Positions 1 to 8,615 of a stretch of 64,000 nt of DNA are shown piece by piece. Source of the stretch: Planococcus sp. PAMC 21323 (GTDB taxonomy: Bacteria; Bacillota; Bacilli; Bacillales_A; Planococcaceae); assembly GCF_000785555.1 (NCBI RefSeq), contig NZ_CP009129.1:2418001-2482000 (forward strand), in the 5' to 3' direction. Position numbers and translations under genes: made by a program. Each line of letters opens with the position of its first letter. Position 1 is the first letter of the stretch. The notes below the pieces were generated by a model. That model searched no databases. It worked only from the letters and a program-made list of their open reading frames with translations, and had not been told where the DNA came from.

Positions 1-1293
1 TATGGTCCTGAAAACTTAACAGCTGTTGAAACCAATGTTTCTGTAGACAATTTAGCTGAACTAAAAGAAGAAATTAACCGCATTAAACAATTGGAGATTG
101 TACCAGAAGAAGAGCGCAATTATTTCAACGCTGCAGAAGGACGGAATTTAATCGTGATTCAAGTAGAATCGATGCAAAATTTCCCTGTTGGTTTGGATGT
201 TGACGGTACCGAAGTTACTCCGCATATGAACAAACTGATTGAAGAAAGTTTCTACTTCCCAAATACGGCACAACAAACCGGACCCGGAAATACTTCTGAT
301 GCCGAATTTATTTTGAATACGTCGCTTTACCCAGTCGCGTTTAATCCAACATCGCAAACTTACGGCCACAAAAAATTCCCAAGTTTGCCTCGTTTGCTGG
401 CTGCGGAAGATTATAAATCGATGACCTTCCATGCGGACGATATTAGTTTTTGGAATCGCGATGAGCTGTATCCTGCTCTTGGAATCAACAATTATTATTA
501 CGGAGAGTTTTTCGGAAAAGAAGACGTCATTGGTATTGGCCCTTCTGACCGCGTGATGTTTGAAAAAGCAATGCCGATCTTGCGCGAGCAGCATATGCAA
601 AACAAGCCTTTTTACGCTCAACTCATTGGATTGACGAGTCATCACCCGTTCACCTTGCCCGAAGCTGACCGGAAATTAGAACTTCCTGAGCGGTTTGACA
701 ACTCATTGACGGGTGATTACTTGGTGTCGATCAATTATATGGATACGGTCATTAATGACTTTATCGAAGAATTAAAACGAGAAGGTATTTACGAAAATTC
801 CGTTATCGCGATTTACGGAGATCATTTTGGTCTTCAACAAAGCGCCATTAGCGAGAATGATGTCAACTTGGTAAGTGAATTGCTTGGACGTGAGTACGGA
901 ACCTTGGACCGCTTAAATATTCCATTTATCGTCCATGCTCCCGGGATTTCAGATGATGGACAAACGTTTGAAAAAACGAGTGGTCAACTTGATATGATGC
1001 CAACCCTTGCGAATTTGCTAGGGATTTCACTGGATGAACAAATTGTCTTTGGTCAGGATTTGTTGAATCATGGCAGCAACTTACTAGGTGCGCGATATTA
1101 TTTACCTATTGGTGCATTTTGGAACGATGAGATTTTGTTTATTCCGGAAAAAGACTTTAGCGACGGCAATGCTTACGATTTAGAAACGGATCAAGCGGTT
1201 GATGATTATGAGCAATATCGTGATGATTACGACCGCGTCTTGCAGCTTGAAAAGCTGTCAGATGAGTATATGGAAAGTCTGCCTGAGCAGTAG
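1..1293 (+). CDS. LTA synthase family protein (sulfatase fold), 3' part
   Basis: Partial gene: the frame is open from base 1, so the N-terminal membrane region and start codon lie outside the window. What remains is the extracellular alkaline-phosphatase/sulfatase-type domain of lipoteichoic acid synthases, which transfers glycerol phosphate from phosphatidylglycerol. Family residues are visible: Glu in QVES, the catalytic Thr in GNTSDAEF, and the metal-binding Asp-His in YGDHFG. The C-terminal tail (after the QDLL region) is acidic and typical of LtaS paralogues. It ends 5 bp before a stem-loop that resembles a terminator but has lost its U-tract. Which of the LtaS/YfnI/YqgS/YvgJ paralogues this is cannot be told without the membrane part. 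Confidence 0.93.
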   Translation, partial: YGPENLTAVETNVSVDNLAELKEEINRIKQLEIVPEEERNYFNAAEGRNLIVIQVESMQNFPVGLDVDGTEVTPHMNKLIEESFYFPNTAQQTGPGNTSDAEFILNTSLYPVAFNPTSQTYGHKKFPSLPRLLAAEDYKSMTFHADDISFWNRDELYPALGINNYYYGEFFGKEDVIGIGPSDRVMFEKAMPILREQHMQNKPFYAQLIGLTSHHPFTLPEADRKLELPERFDNSLTGDYLVSINYMDTVINDFIEELKREGIYENSVIAIYGDHFGLQQSAISENDVNLVSELLGREYGTLDRLNIPFIVHAPGISDDGQTFEKTSGQLDMMPTLANLLGISLDEQIVFGQDLLNHGSNLLGARYYLPIGAFWNDEILFIPEKDFSDGNAYDLETDQAVDDYEQYRDDYDRVLQLEKLSDEYMESLPEQ

Positions 1294-1298
1294 AAAGT

Positions 1299-1318
1299 GG
1301 AGCCTAGGTGCTCCGCTT
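1299..1318 (+). repeat. Stem-loop copy 1 of a duplicated terminator
   Basis: GGAGCctaggtGCTCC hairpin followed by GCTT. It directly follows the LTA synthase stop codon but lacks a U-tract (next bases AAGTCG). The same 20 bases recur exactly at 1681-1700, where a U-tract follows. The pair flanks about 360 bp of repeat-like DNA. Confidence 0.75.
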
Positions 1319-1393
1319 AAGTCGTGTACAAAAGAATCTTATATTAGGTAAAGAATGAGTAATCATTTAATCACATATATAATACAGGATTCT

Positions 1394-1499
1394 GCGCTCC
1401 ATACGGACGCTTTCCGCGGACGAAGCGCTGAGCCTCCTCGTCGCAAGCTCCTGCGGGGTCTCATCACTCCGTTTTTCCGCAGGAGTCGCCGTATTGCGC
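1394..1499. repeat. Dispersed GC-rich palindromic element
   Basis: Imperfect inverted ends (GCGC..ATACGG at 1394-1406, CCGTATTGCGC at 1489-1499) enclose an inner 9-bp perfect stem (CTCCTGCGG 1449-1457 with CCGCAGGAG 1477-1485). The left end matches 62538-62557 at 18 of 20 positions. Elements with a 'CGGACGCTTTCCGCGG' core are common intergenic repeats in Bacillaceae and Planococcaceae genomes (recalled, not searched). No credible gene overlaps it. The rest of 1319-1680 holds two further hairpins (TACCCAAC/GTTGGGTA near 1518-1554 and TGCTCTCA/TGAGAGCA near 1576-1616) and nothing else I can name. Confidence 0.7.
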
Positions 1500-1678
1500 T
1501 ACAAATCCTTGTGTGGTTACCCAACAAGCTTCTTGAAAGTAGGTTAGTTGGGTACTCTCTCTGATATAAGCCACATGCTCTCAACTAGTCTAGCCATTAA
1601 GGCTCTTGTGAGAGCAGCGAGGCAACGAGAGATGAAGACAGAACTATTCATTTCGACTGGACCATGTCTATTAACACA

Positions 1679-1707
1679 GCGGAGCCTAGGTGCTCCGCTT
1701 TTTTTGA
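1679..1707 (+). terminator. Rho-independent terminator, stem-loop copy 2
   Basis: GCGGAGCctaggtGCTCCGC stem followed by a run of seven T. It contains the second exact copy of the 1299-1318 sequence. It was probably the original terminator of the LTA synthase gene before DNA was inserted between gene and terminator (inference). Confidence 0.75.
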
Positions 1708-1815
1708 TTAAAGTAGCTGTTGCTATTCCGCAAAACAGCTACGCTTTCCGGCGGGCTTGCGCTGTTTTGTTGCATATCTTTATAAGCCTCGTTCTTTACT
1801 GTTTTAAAGAACAAA

Positions 1816-1864
1816 ATCAAAAACCCCCATACACGGCTAATTACGCCGTATATGGGGGTTTTGG
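1816..1864. terminator. Bidirectional terminator 3' of the SLH nucleotidase
   Basis: AAAACCCCCATA... pairs with ...TATGGGGGTTTT around an ACGGC/GCCGT inner stem, with A/T runs on both sides. It ends the leftward nucleotidase gene just beyond its stop. Confidence 0.85.
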
Positions 1865-1873
1865 GTTCAGCTT

Positions 1874-4045
1874 TTATTTTTTTGAGTGTGGTGCAAATAA
1901 TGACACCATTTTAGCCGTTTCTTCTCTTGTCGTGAACTTAGATGGCATGAACTTGCCGTTATAGCCTTGGACGATTCCAAGTTCGTGTAGTAATGTGATG
2001 GCTTCTTTTGTTTCAGCAGTATGCTGTCCGTAATCTGAGTACGGAGCGTATTTGTCTACTTTGTAATCGCCGTTTACTTTTTCATAAACGCGGCTTACCA
2101 TCAATGCGAAATGCGCACGGGAGATTTTATCTCTTGGGTTGAATTTCGTTGTCGTTTTGCCTGTTACATAGCCTTCAGCAAATACGGCATTGATTTCTTT
2201 TTGGCGCTCAAGTGGCAAGTCCGAAATATCCGTGAATGGTGATGCTGGAGCTGTTTCTGGATCCAGTTTCATCAGACGCGAGATAATCGTTGCCGCTTCC
2301 CAACGTGTCAGTTCACGTTTAGGTGAGAACGTTGTTTCGCTTGTTCCTTTGAAAATGTTTCTGTGGTATACATCGTTAATGTACGGGTAAGACCAACGAT
2401 CAGTCGCTACATCCGTAATTGGTGTAACTGCGTTAATGCGGTTTTCAAGCATCGGTTTAACTTGGTCTAGCGATTTTGCATGATCAATGAACATTTCGTA
2501 ATCGATATTTCCTGGCTCACTTACACGACCGTCTTTATAAGCTGCTTCGAATGAAGCAAAGCCGTCGCCGCCTTTAGCTGTAAATGTGTTAGAAGCTACT
2601 TTGTACGATTTCTTCATATCCAAAGCAGTATACGTGTTACCGTTTTTAACTTTTACTTCTGTCACACGTGAACCAGCTGGTTTTGTCGCATCAAACGAAA
2701 ATTGTAGACCCGCTACGTGCAAGAATCCGCCATTTTCAGCTGGGAATTGACGAACGCCGTGTTCAAGAGCCGTTTTCAGTTCTGCTCCTGTTATGTTCAT
2801 AATTGCTAACGAGTTACCAAATGGCATTGTCGTTAATACTTCACCAACTGTGATGTCGCCCACATTAATCGATGCACGGATACCGCCACCGTTTTGAACT
2901 GCGATTACTGTATCTGCATCAATTTTTTTAGCTGCTGCTAACATGCCATCTGCGATTAAGTTACCAAGGTTTGTTTCAGAAGCGCGCACGCCGCCTTCGT
3001 TACGTCCACCGTTAAGGAAAACTTCTGCTGTTGCACCAGTAGATTGATTTTTTAATGCTTCAATTTCTGCCGCATAAGGTGCTAAAAGTTCAGCTGCTTC
3101 TTCATCTGCAACCACATCTTTTGCTCCTACTTCGTGTAACTTTCCAAGTTGTGATGTAATAACGCCATTTTCATCGAACGTTAAATCTAATTGTCCAAGG
3201 AATTTGTTGTATTCGTTGGCTTGAACGATTACTGTCGGGTCTGTATTCCCTTCATAAATAAATGGTTCGTCAATTTTTTTATGTGTGTGACCACCGACAA
3301 TCACGTCAATTCCTTCAACTTTTTCTGCAAGCAATTGATCGTTATCAAATTCTGCCGAATCATCAAAACCAATATGCGTTACGGCAATAATTTTGTTGAT
3401 GCCTTGTTTTTCAAATTCTGCTACTGCTTCTTTAGCAGCTTCAACATAATTAGAAAACGTAATCTCTCCTGGGCTTGAAATTGAAGCGGTCTCTTCTGTT
3501 GTCAAACCAAAAATCCCAACTTTTTCGCCATCAATTTCTTTGACAATGCCGTTGTAAATTTCACCATCGTTATACTCACTTGAGTACGTTTTGTTTTGCA
3601 ATCCAGCCATGTCAGCGTCTCCTGAGAAGTCTACGTTTGCTGCTACAAGGGGAAATTCAGCACCCTCCACAAACTCAGCAAGAGATTTATGTCCGCGCTC
3701 GCTAGCCCCTAAATCAAATTCATGGTTACCAAATGTCATGGCATCGTATTTCATCAAATTCATAAACGTTAAATCCGCTTGGCCTTCGAACGTATTAAAG
3801 TAAAGTGTTCCGGAAAATACATCACCTGCGTCAAGCAATAGGTTATTGGGTTGTTCTGAACGAATTTTTTTCACTAGCGATACACGATTTGCTACTTTAT
3901 CTAAGTTAGCATGCGTATCATTTGTGTGCATGATCGTTAGTTCGAAATCCCCTGTTGCCGCTTGCGCTGTTTCAGGTGATTGAACTCCCACTACGCTCGC
4001 CGTCAATGCAACTGCAATTGCTGATTTAAACATTTTCCCCTTCAT
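1874..4045 (-). CDS. SLH-anchored 5'-nucleotidase / metallophosphatase
   Basis: Secreted bifunctional metallophosphatase of the 5'-nucleotidase/UshA-CpdB type, 723 aa. A signal peptide (cleavage likely after AQA, residue ~29) is followed by the calcineurin-like domain with HTNDTHA (~40), DAGD, GNHEFD (~105) and GGHTHK (~250). The 5'-nucleotidase C-terminal domain follows (GGGIRAS and PFGNSL region, ~340-530). Three SLH repeats (about 545-720) carry LTRWE, ISRAH and TTREE in place of the TRAE motif. It should dephosphorylate extracellular nucleotides while docked on pyruvylated cell wall polymer, linking it to csaB nearby. The start has the ribosome-binding site AGAGGATGG. Divergent from the acyltransferase gene; exact substrate unknown. 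Confidence 0.93.
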   Translation of the reverse strand: MKGKMFKSAIAVALTASVVGVQSPETAQAATGDFELTIMHTNDTHANLDKVANRVSLVKKIRSEQPNNLLLDAGDVFSGTLYFNTFEGQADLTFMNLMKYDAMTFGNHEFDLGASERGHKSLAEFVEGAEFPLVAANVDFSGDADMAGLQNKTYSSEYNDGEIYNGIVKEIDGEKVGIFGLTTEETASISSPGEITFSNYVEAAKEAVAEFEKQGINKIIAVTHIGFDDSAEFDNDQLLAEKVEGIDVIVGGHTHKKIDEPFIYEGNTDPTVIVQANEYNKFLGQLDLTFDENGVITSQLGKLHEVGAKDVVADEEAAELLAPYAAEIEALKNQSTGATAEVFLNGGRNEGGVRASETNLGNLIADGMLAAAKKIDADTVIAVQNGGGIRASINVGDITVGEVLTTMPFGNSLAIMNITGAELKTALEHGVRQFPAENGGFLHVAGLQFSFDATKPAGSRVTEVKVKNGNTYTALDMKKSYKVASNTFTAKGGDGFASFEAAYKDGRVSEPGNIDYEMFIDHAKSLDQVKPMLENRINAVTPITDVATDRWSYPYINDVYHRNIFKGTSETTFSPKRELTRWEAATIISRLMKLDPETAPASPFTDISDLPLERQKEINAVFAEGYVTGKTTTKFNPRDKISRAHFALMVSRVYEKVNGDYKVDKYAPYSDYGQHTAETKEAITLLHELGIVQGYNGKFMPSKFTTREETAKMVSLFAPHSKK

Positions 4046-4352
4046 TTGACACCATCCTCTGATTTTTTTGGACTACTTCGCTCAAACGCTATATGGATAT
4101 TGTGTCCTATACTTACACATTTCACAATAATAGAAATTACATCCAATTATCGAGCGAAATCATTCATTTTCAGTGTAGCATGACAAAATTTATTCAACAA
4201 TAGCATTATTCAATCTAATTTAAAATCAATACACTGTCTTAACATTTTTTACAAAAACGTAACCTTTATAAGCACCTGTCGTCCGGCAAAGCGTGGTAAT
4301 ATTAAATTGATACTTTTAAAATTTTTTGTCATGCAGAAAGCGTGGTAATTGT
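4046..4352. other. Divergent intergenic region, AT-rich
   Basis: 307 bp separating the nucleotidase and acyltransferase genes. It contains two copies of AAAGCGTGGTAAT (4288-4300 and 4337-4349), the second just before the acyltransferase start. A TTAACA-TTTT-TTACAA stretch (near 4237) faintly resembles PhoP half-sites but is too weak to call. No gene seen. Confidence 0.5.
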
Positions 4353-5483
4353 ATGCAACCATTCACAAGAAAACATTTGGATGAAGTTCAATATGCACGG
4401 GTAATTGCCTTATTGGGTGTCTTTGCAGTTCATTCGTCATCTACTGGCCTTGTTAGTAGTATGCCCGGATCGCTACCGTTTACGATTTATAATTTTTTTA
4501 ATATTGCTGGGAAGTTTGGAACTCCTGTATTTTTCTTCTTAAGTAGCTTTGTGCTTTTTTATACGTATTATCCACGAAAATTGACGGTTGGTTTATTTGC
4601 TAAGTTTTATAAAAAACGATTATTGTATATTTTAGTTCCTTATGTGGTTTTTTCCATGTTTTATTTTCTTCTTAAGGCTTATTTGTATCAAAACTACACG
4701 GATACTTCTCATATGTTTAGGGAATTTCTGATTGATCTAGCAACTGGCAAAGCGCACAGCCACTTATATTTTGTCTTTGTTAGCGTTCAATTTTACTTGA
4801 TGTTTCCTATTATTCTTTACTTGTTCCAAAAGTTTTCTGCGATTCGCAAATACGCGATCCTTATTGGATTTATCATTCAATGGGCGTGGGTTTTGATCAA
4901 TTCATTTTATCTTCAAGTACCTGCTAAAGGATCTGTTGCATTATCGTATTTTTGGTTTTATTTTTTCGGCGCATTTCTTGGTGTTTATTATGAAAAAGTG
5001 GCGGCTTGGATTGGCAATTGGCGCAAGGTTTGGCCGTTTATCGCTTCTATTGCAGTGGGTTATTTGTACATGATGTATTTCTACGTTTCGATCTACTATG
5101 ATATTCGAACAAATCAATGGACTGGCAGTACCCGTACTGTTGAGTTTGCTTGGAGCACACATGCCTTTTTGGCTGCTACGTTAATTTTTATTGTTGTTCA
5201 TTTTATGGAATCCTGGAAGTTATCTCGTTTTAAGAAAGTTGTCACAGAAATCGGGGCTGTTTCTTTCGGTATGTATTTGATTCACCCATTTTTCCTTATG
5301 ATTCTAGAAAGGTTTATAACAGGAGGTACGCCGATTGTTTTCCACTCCTGGCAGCTGATGATTCTTTTTATCACCTTTTTCAGCAGTTGGTTATTGGTTC
5401 GGTTATTTTATGATTTTGTGCCCTATAGCTGGATTTTCTTCGGGCAAGGCAATCGCGTATGGAATAAACCAAGCAATAAGTAA
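4353..5483 (+). CDS. Acyltransferase 3 family membrane protein
   Basis: About 376 aa with ten or so hydrophobic helices, matching the acyltransferase_3 (OafA/YrhL) family that O-acylates cell-surface sugars. The N-terminal 'ARVIALLGVFAVHSS' stretch has the family's R...H pattern in helix 1. I chose ATG 4353 (MQPFTRKHLDE) over an in-frame TTG at 4326, because the family signature begins right after it; the ribosome-binding site is weak in either case. It converges on csaB and shares a terminator with it, so decoration of the secondary wall polymer is a reasonable guess, not shown. Confidence 0.88.
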   Translation: MQPFTRKHLDEVQYARVIALLGVFAVHSSSTGLVSSMPGSLPFTIYNFFNIAGKFGTPVFFFLSSFVLFYTYYPRKLTVGLFAKFYKKRLLYILVPYVVFSMFYFLLKAYLYQNYTDTSHMFREFLIDLATGKAHSHLYFVFVSVQFYLMFPIILYLFQKFSAIRKYAILIGFIIQWAWVLINSFYLQVPAKGSVALSYFWFYFFGAFLGVYYEKVAAWIGNWRKVWPFIASIAVGYLYMMYFYVSIYYDIRTNQWTGSTRTVEFAWSTHAFLAATLIFIVVHFMESWKLSRFKKVVTEIGAVSFGMYLIHPFFLMILERFITGGTPIVFHSWQLMILFITFFSSWLLVRLFYDFVPYSWIFFGQGNRVWNKPSNK

Positions 5484-5504
5484 TCGATGTTAATTTTCAA
5501 AACA

Positions 5505-5553
5505 AAAACAGGCTGTACCAAAAGGTTTTAAACTTTTGGTACAGCCTGTTTGT
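5505..5553. terminator. Bidirectional terminator between acyltransferase gene and csaB
   Basis: Long near-perfect stem AAACAGGCTGTACCAAAAG / CTTTTGGTACAGCCTGTTT with A/T flanks, placed between convergent genes. Confidence 0.9.
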
Positions 5554-5562
5554 TTATGATGA

Positions 5563-6657
5563 TCAATTTGTTCCGGCAGCTAATCGTGTAACTGAGTCGA
5601 TAACTGCTCGCGCTGTAGCATTTGCGCTTTTTTGAAGAGGCGCTACCTCTTTTTCAAGCTTTTCATGCACATCTGGATAATTCGAGAGAATATGTTCTAT
5701 AGCTTCTACTAATCCGGTAGCGTTCCAATCTTTCGACTCTACATGACCAAGTACTGGCTGGTTCACAATTTCTGCAAATGAATCGATCTTCGGATCATAG
5801 GATAACGCAACAAACGGCGTAGTACCGACTGCTGCAAAAATTAACGCGTGCAGACGCATCCCGAACAATACATCAGACTCTTTCACAATCGCCATTTTTT
5901 CTTGAATGGTGCTATCGTGTGGCGCAATATATACGTTGTTGGTCATTAAGTCTTCAATCGATTGAGAAGTTTTAAAGTCGTGTATTCCATGCATGGGCAC
6001 AAAAACGATTTCATGTCCTTTAGCTGCTAACTTATCGAGACCAGATGCAATTTCTTGGAAAGCGTAATTATCGTTTGCCCAATTTCGCACTGAAACAGTG
6101 ATGACTTTGCGTTGGAAATTTTGTTGTTGGAGCCAACTGCTGTGAAATCCACTCGCATCAATGCCCATAACCGGATCCGGCACGAGTTGAATATCCGCTG
6201 CTACGCCGATTTTTTTCAATAATTGCTCAGACTGTTGATCACGAACCGTTAATAGCTGTACTGCATTTAATACATGCTTCACAATCATTTGGTTAAGCTT
6301 ATTGCTAATTGGCCCCATGCCTTGTGCATAGACGAATACCGGTTTTTTTAATTGTTGAGCAATTTTTATAACACCGGCATAATACGGAATACTTTTAAAT
6401 CCGGTTTCGTCTTGAAGCAAGCTCCCGCCTCCGCTAATTAATCCGTCAGAAGACTTGATCGTGGCACGAACTTCCTTCAAACTCCACCGGTTTACGGCTT
6501 TTACACGATACGTTTGAGCTGTTTTTTCTGGTTTATTGGATAAAACAACAATTTCGATATTTGGTTGGTACTCTTTTAACGAATGGATAATGGCGTAGAG
6601 AATTGCTTCATCACCTACGTTGTCAAAACCATAATATCCAGATAAAACAACCCTCAC
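5563..6657 (-). CDS. csaB: Polysaccharide pyruvyl transferase CsaB
   Basis: 364 aa. CsaB adds a pyruvyl ketal to the secondary cell wall polysaccharide, the ligand of SLH domains. The N-terminus reads VRVVLSGYYGFDNVGDEAIL, the CsaB signature; GGGSLLQDETG and GMRLHALIFA are family-typical. A longer frame reaches 6699, but GTG at 6657 has the ribosome-binding site GAGGTGG 5 bp upstream and forms a GTGA overlap with the stop of the preceding gene, so translational coupling is likely. It is the last gene of the tagA-flippase-DUF5693-csaB operon. The five SLH proteins in this window depend on its product (family knowledge). Confidence 0.95.
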   Translation of the reverse strand: MRVVLSGYYGFDNVGDEAILYAIIHSLKEYQPNIEIVVLSNKPEKTAQTYRVKAVNRWSLKEVRATIKSSDGLISGGGSLLQDETGFKSIPYYAGVIKIAQQLKKPVFVYAQGMGPISNKLNQMIVKHVLNAVQLLTVRDQQSEQLLKKIGVAADIQLVPDPVMGIDASGFHSSWLQQQNFQRKVITVSVRNWANDNYAFQEIASGLDKLAAKGHEIVFVPMHGIHDFKTSQSIEDLMTNNVYIAPHDSTIQEKMAIVKESDVLFGMRLHALIFAAVGTTPFVALSYDPKIDSFAEIVNQPVLGHVESKDWNATGLVEAIEHILSNYPDVHEKLEKEVAPLQKSANATARAVIDSVTRLAAGTN

Positions 6658-8567
6658 GCCTGCCACCTCACTCTTATAATGGTCACTATTTTTTTCCACA
6701 CATTTTCATATAGCCAAATCAATACAAGTCCGATGATTAACCCGAAAACTATACTATACCCACTTCTAAGTAATGAAATCAAGAGTGGTATATGAAGATG
6801 AGTAAAAGTATTCACTAATGATAAAAACCCAATTACGCCTGGTATGAGCAGGAAGTAATAAGCTTTTGGATATGATTTGGCGATATGAAGTGCCAATACA
6901 AAGAGTGGGAATCCAATGAGAAACTCTTTTGTTCTCGGTCTAACGTATAGAATTTGTTCTAATAATGCACGTATTTGAAGTTCAATTTCTGGAGCCTGTC
7001 CATCATTACCTGTACGGCTAAAATAGTATAAAGCGATGCCACTAAGTATCGCGATAACTATAATATGCCAATAAATCACACTAGCTTTTAAGAAGGTCTC
7101 AATTAGACTACGCCAATAACCCGCATTGATCTTAGAAAGATGTTTAATATTTATCCAAATTGCATAACCAGCAACAACAGCAATCGGCACAATATAAATT
7201 AATGACACGCCTCTAAACAAATCAATGCCAAGTATATATTGATTACCGCTTAACAATACGACAATTAACCAAATACCAATTGCTGCAATACCAACTGCTT
7301 GCGCATAAGATTTCACCATATATCTTTTTTTCTGCGGCTCTTTTTTTAATAAAACTGCCCAAATAGGTGCTGTAATGGCAACTGCTAATGCCAGTGCCTT
7401 TAAAATGATGCTTTGTTGAATAACCAAATATAGTAGAGCAAACAAAGCAGATCCACTTAGCGCAAAGAGCGTTAGTTTTTTATTTTGGAATACAGATTGA
7501 GCAGCTAAGGTTAGAAACGCAACAATCCCAAATAATGCCATTACGGTCTGCCATAACGGAACGCTATAAGTTTCAAATATCCGTGAGTCTCCGCGCGCAA
7601 AACTCGCTGGCAAATCTAGATCTACTTCCGCTTGTAAGTTTTGCAATACCGGCAAAGCTTGTTCATATTTTTTCTGATCTATGTTTAGAAAAAATGCCCG
7701 CAAATTTCGTTCTTTTGCAGCGCGGACAATTTTTTCTGCGCTTTCTGTAATATTGTCTTCTGTAACACCTAGACTGTGAAGACGCACGAGATTTAAGTCG
7801 TTAAGGTATGCTAGTTGATTAAAACCGTTTTGTTCGGTAAATTCAATGTGCATCAACTCATAGCCTGCTGTGTTTAATTGTTCACCAAAGTTTTTCAAGC
7901 CGTCAGGATCTGAATTGAAGGGTACCTCTCCTCCACTGAACAATACTTTGTCAATACCAGGTTGTTTAATCGCGAGTAGATCTTCCTTTACTCTCTCAAG
8001 CTGAGCTTCTTCGCTATAATTTCCGATCCGCGGAATCACCATCATGTCAGCGTCTAATACGGTTTTAATCACTTCTCGATCATAGGAGACCGGTGTGGAT
8101 AGAATCGTGCCGGCATCCCCTGGAATAAACAAATATTCGTCGTCATTCATGGTAAACGTATGTTGGTCTTCAAAATAGCCTTCTGTGACTTTTTCAAAAT
8201 CATACGAAGCGTTTGAATGAATAAATAAACCTGGTCTAGTAAAAGGTTCTTCCAATAGATCTTGTTGTGTTAACAGTAGGTATTCTTGCATCCGAGACGT
8301 GCTAACTGCTGTAATCAGTCTTTTTCGTTCAAGAGAACTAACGGTATCTGGTTCTAAGCTGATACTTTGAACACCCGTATTTTTAAAATCCGATAATATC
8401 TGGTCTAATGTCAAACTCGGATCTTCAATCATCCAGTCTACCGTGGCTTTATAAGGAACAATAGTTTCGATGCTTTTATTTGATTCTTCTATTTGTACCC
8501 GTTGAACGATTGTTGGAATGGTTAGTAACAATGCAACAAGGAGGATACCGATTAATACTTTTTTCAC
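6654..8567 (-). CDS. DUF5693 family membrane protein in csaB operon
   Basis: About 637 aa. One N-terminal membrane helix is followed by a ~300-residue extracytoplasmic domain and then ~9 membrane helices (roughly residues 330-630). This layout and its place beside csaB match the DUF5693 family; function unknown. Because it lies between a flippase and CsaB, a role in synthesis, export or modification of the wall polymer is likely (inference). Start taken as GTG 8567 (VKKVLIGILL), about 8 bp after AAGGGTG; an in-frame GTG at 8579 is the alternative. Its last bases overlap the csaB start. Confidence 0.85.
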   Translation of the reverse strand: MKKVLIGILLVALLLTIPTIVQRVQIEESNKSIETIVPYKATVDWMIEDPSLTLDQILSDFKNTGVQSISLEPDTVSSLERKRLITAVSTSRMQEYLLLTQQDLLEEPFTRPGLFIHSNASYDFEKVTEGYFEDQHTFTMNDDEYLFIPGDAGTILSTPVSYDREVIKTVLDADMMVIPRIGNYSEEAQLERVKEDLLAIKQPGIDKVLFSGGEVPFNSDPDGLKNFGEQLNTAGYELMHIEFTEQNGFNQLAYLNDLNLVRLHSLGVTEDNITESAEKIVRAAKERNLRAFFLNIDQKKYEQALPVLQNLQAEVDLDLPASFARGDSRIFETYSVPLWQTVMALFGIVAFLTLAAQSVFQNKKLTLFALSGSALFALLYLVIQQSIILKALALAVAITAPIWAVLLKKEPQKKRYMVKSYAQAVGIAAIGIWLIVVLLSGNQYILGIDLFRGVSLIYIVPIAVVAGYAIWINIKHLSKINAGYWRSLIETFLKASVIYWHIIVIAILSGIALYYFSRTGNDGQAPEIELQIRALLEQILYVRPRTKEFLIGFPLFVLALHIAKSYPKAYYFLLIPGVIGFLSLVNTFTHLHIPLLISLLRSGYSIVFGLIIGLVLIWLYENVWKKIVTIIRVRWQA

Positions 8568-8615
8568 GTAAGTACACACCCTTAACTTTTCTTGGATTGG
8601 CCTGATTTGCAGACG

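Noticed and set aside
1548-1964. 138-codon plus-strand frame
   Set aside because: Crosses two terminators and the end of the nucleotidase gene; no ribosome-binding site.
4237-4252. PhoP box upstream of the nucleotidase
   Set aside because: Only two imperfect half-sites, wrong spacing, about 190 bp from the start.
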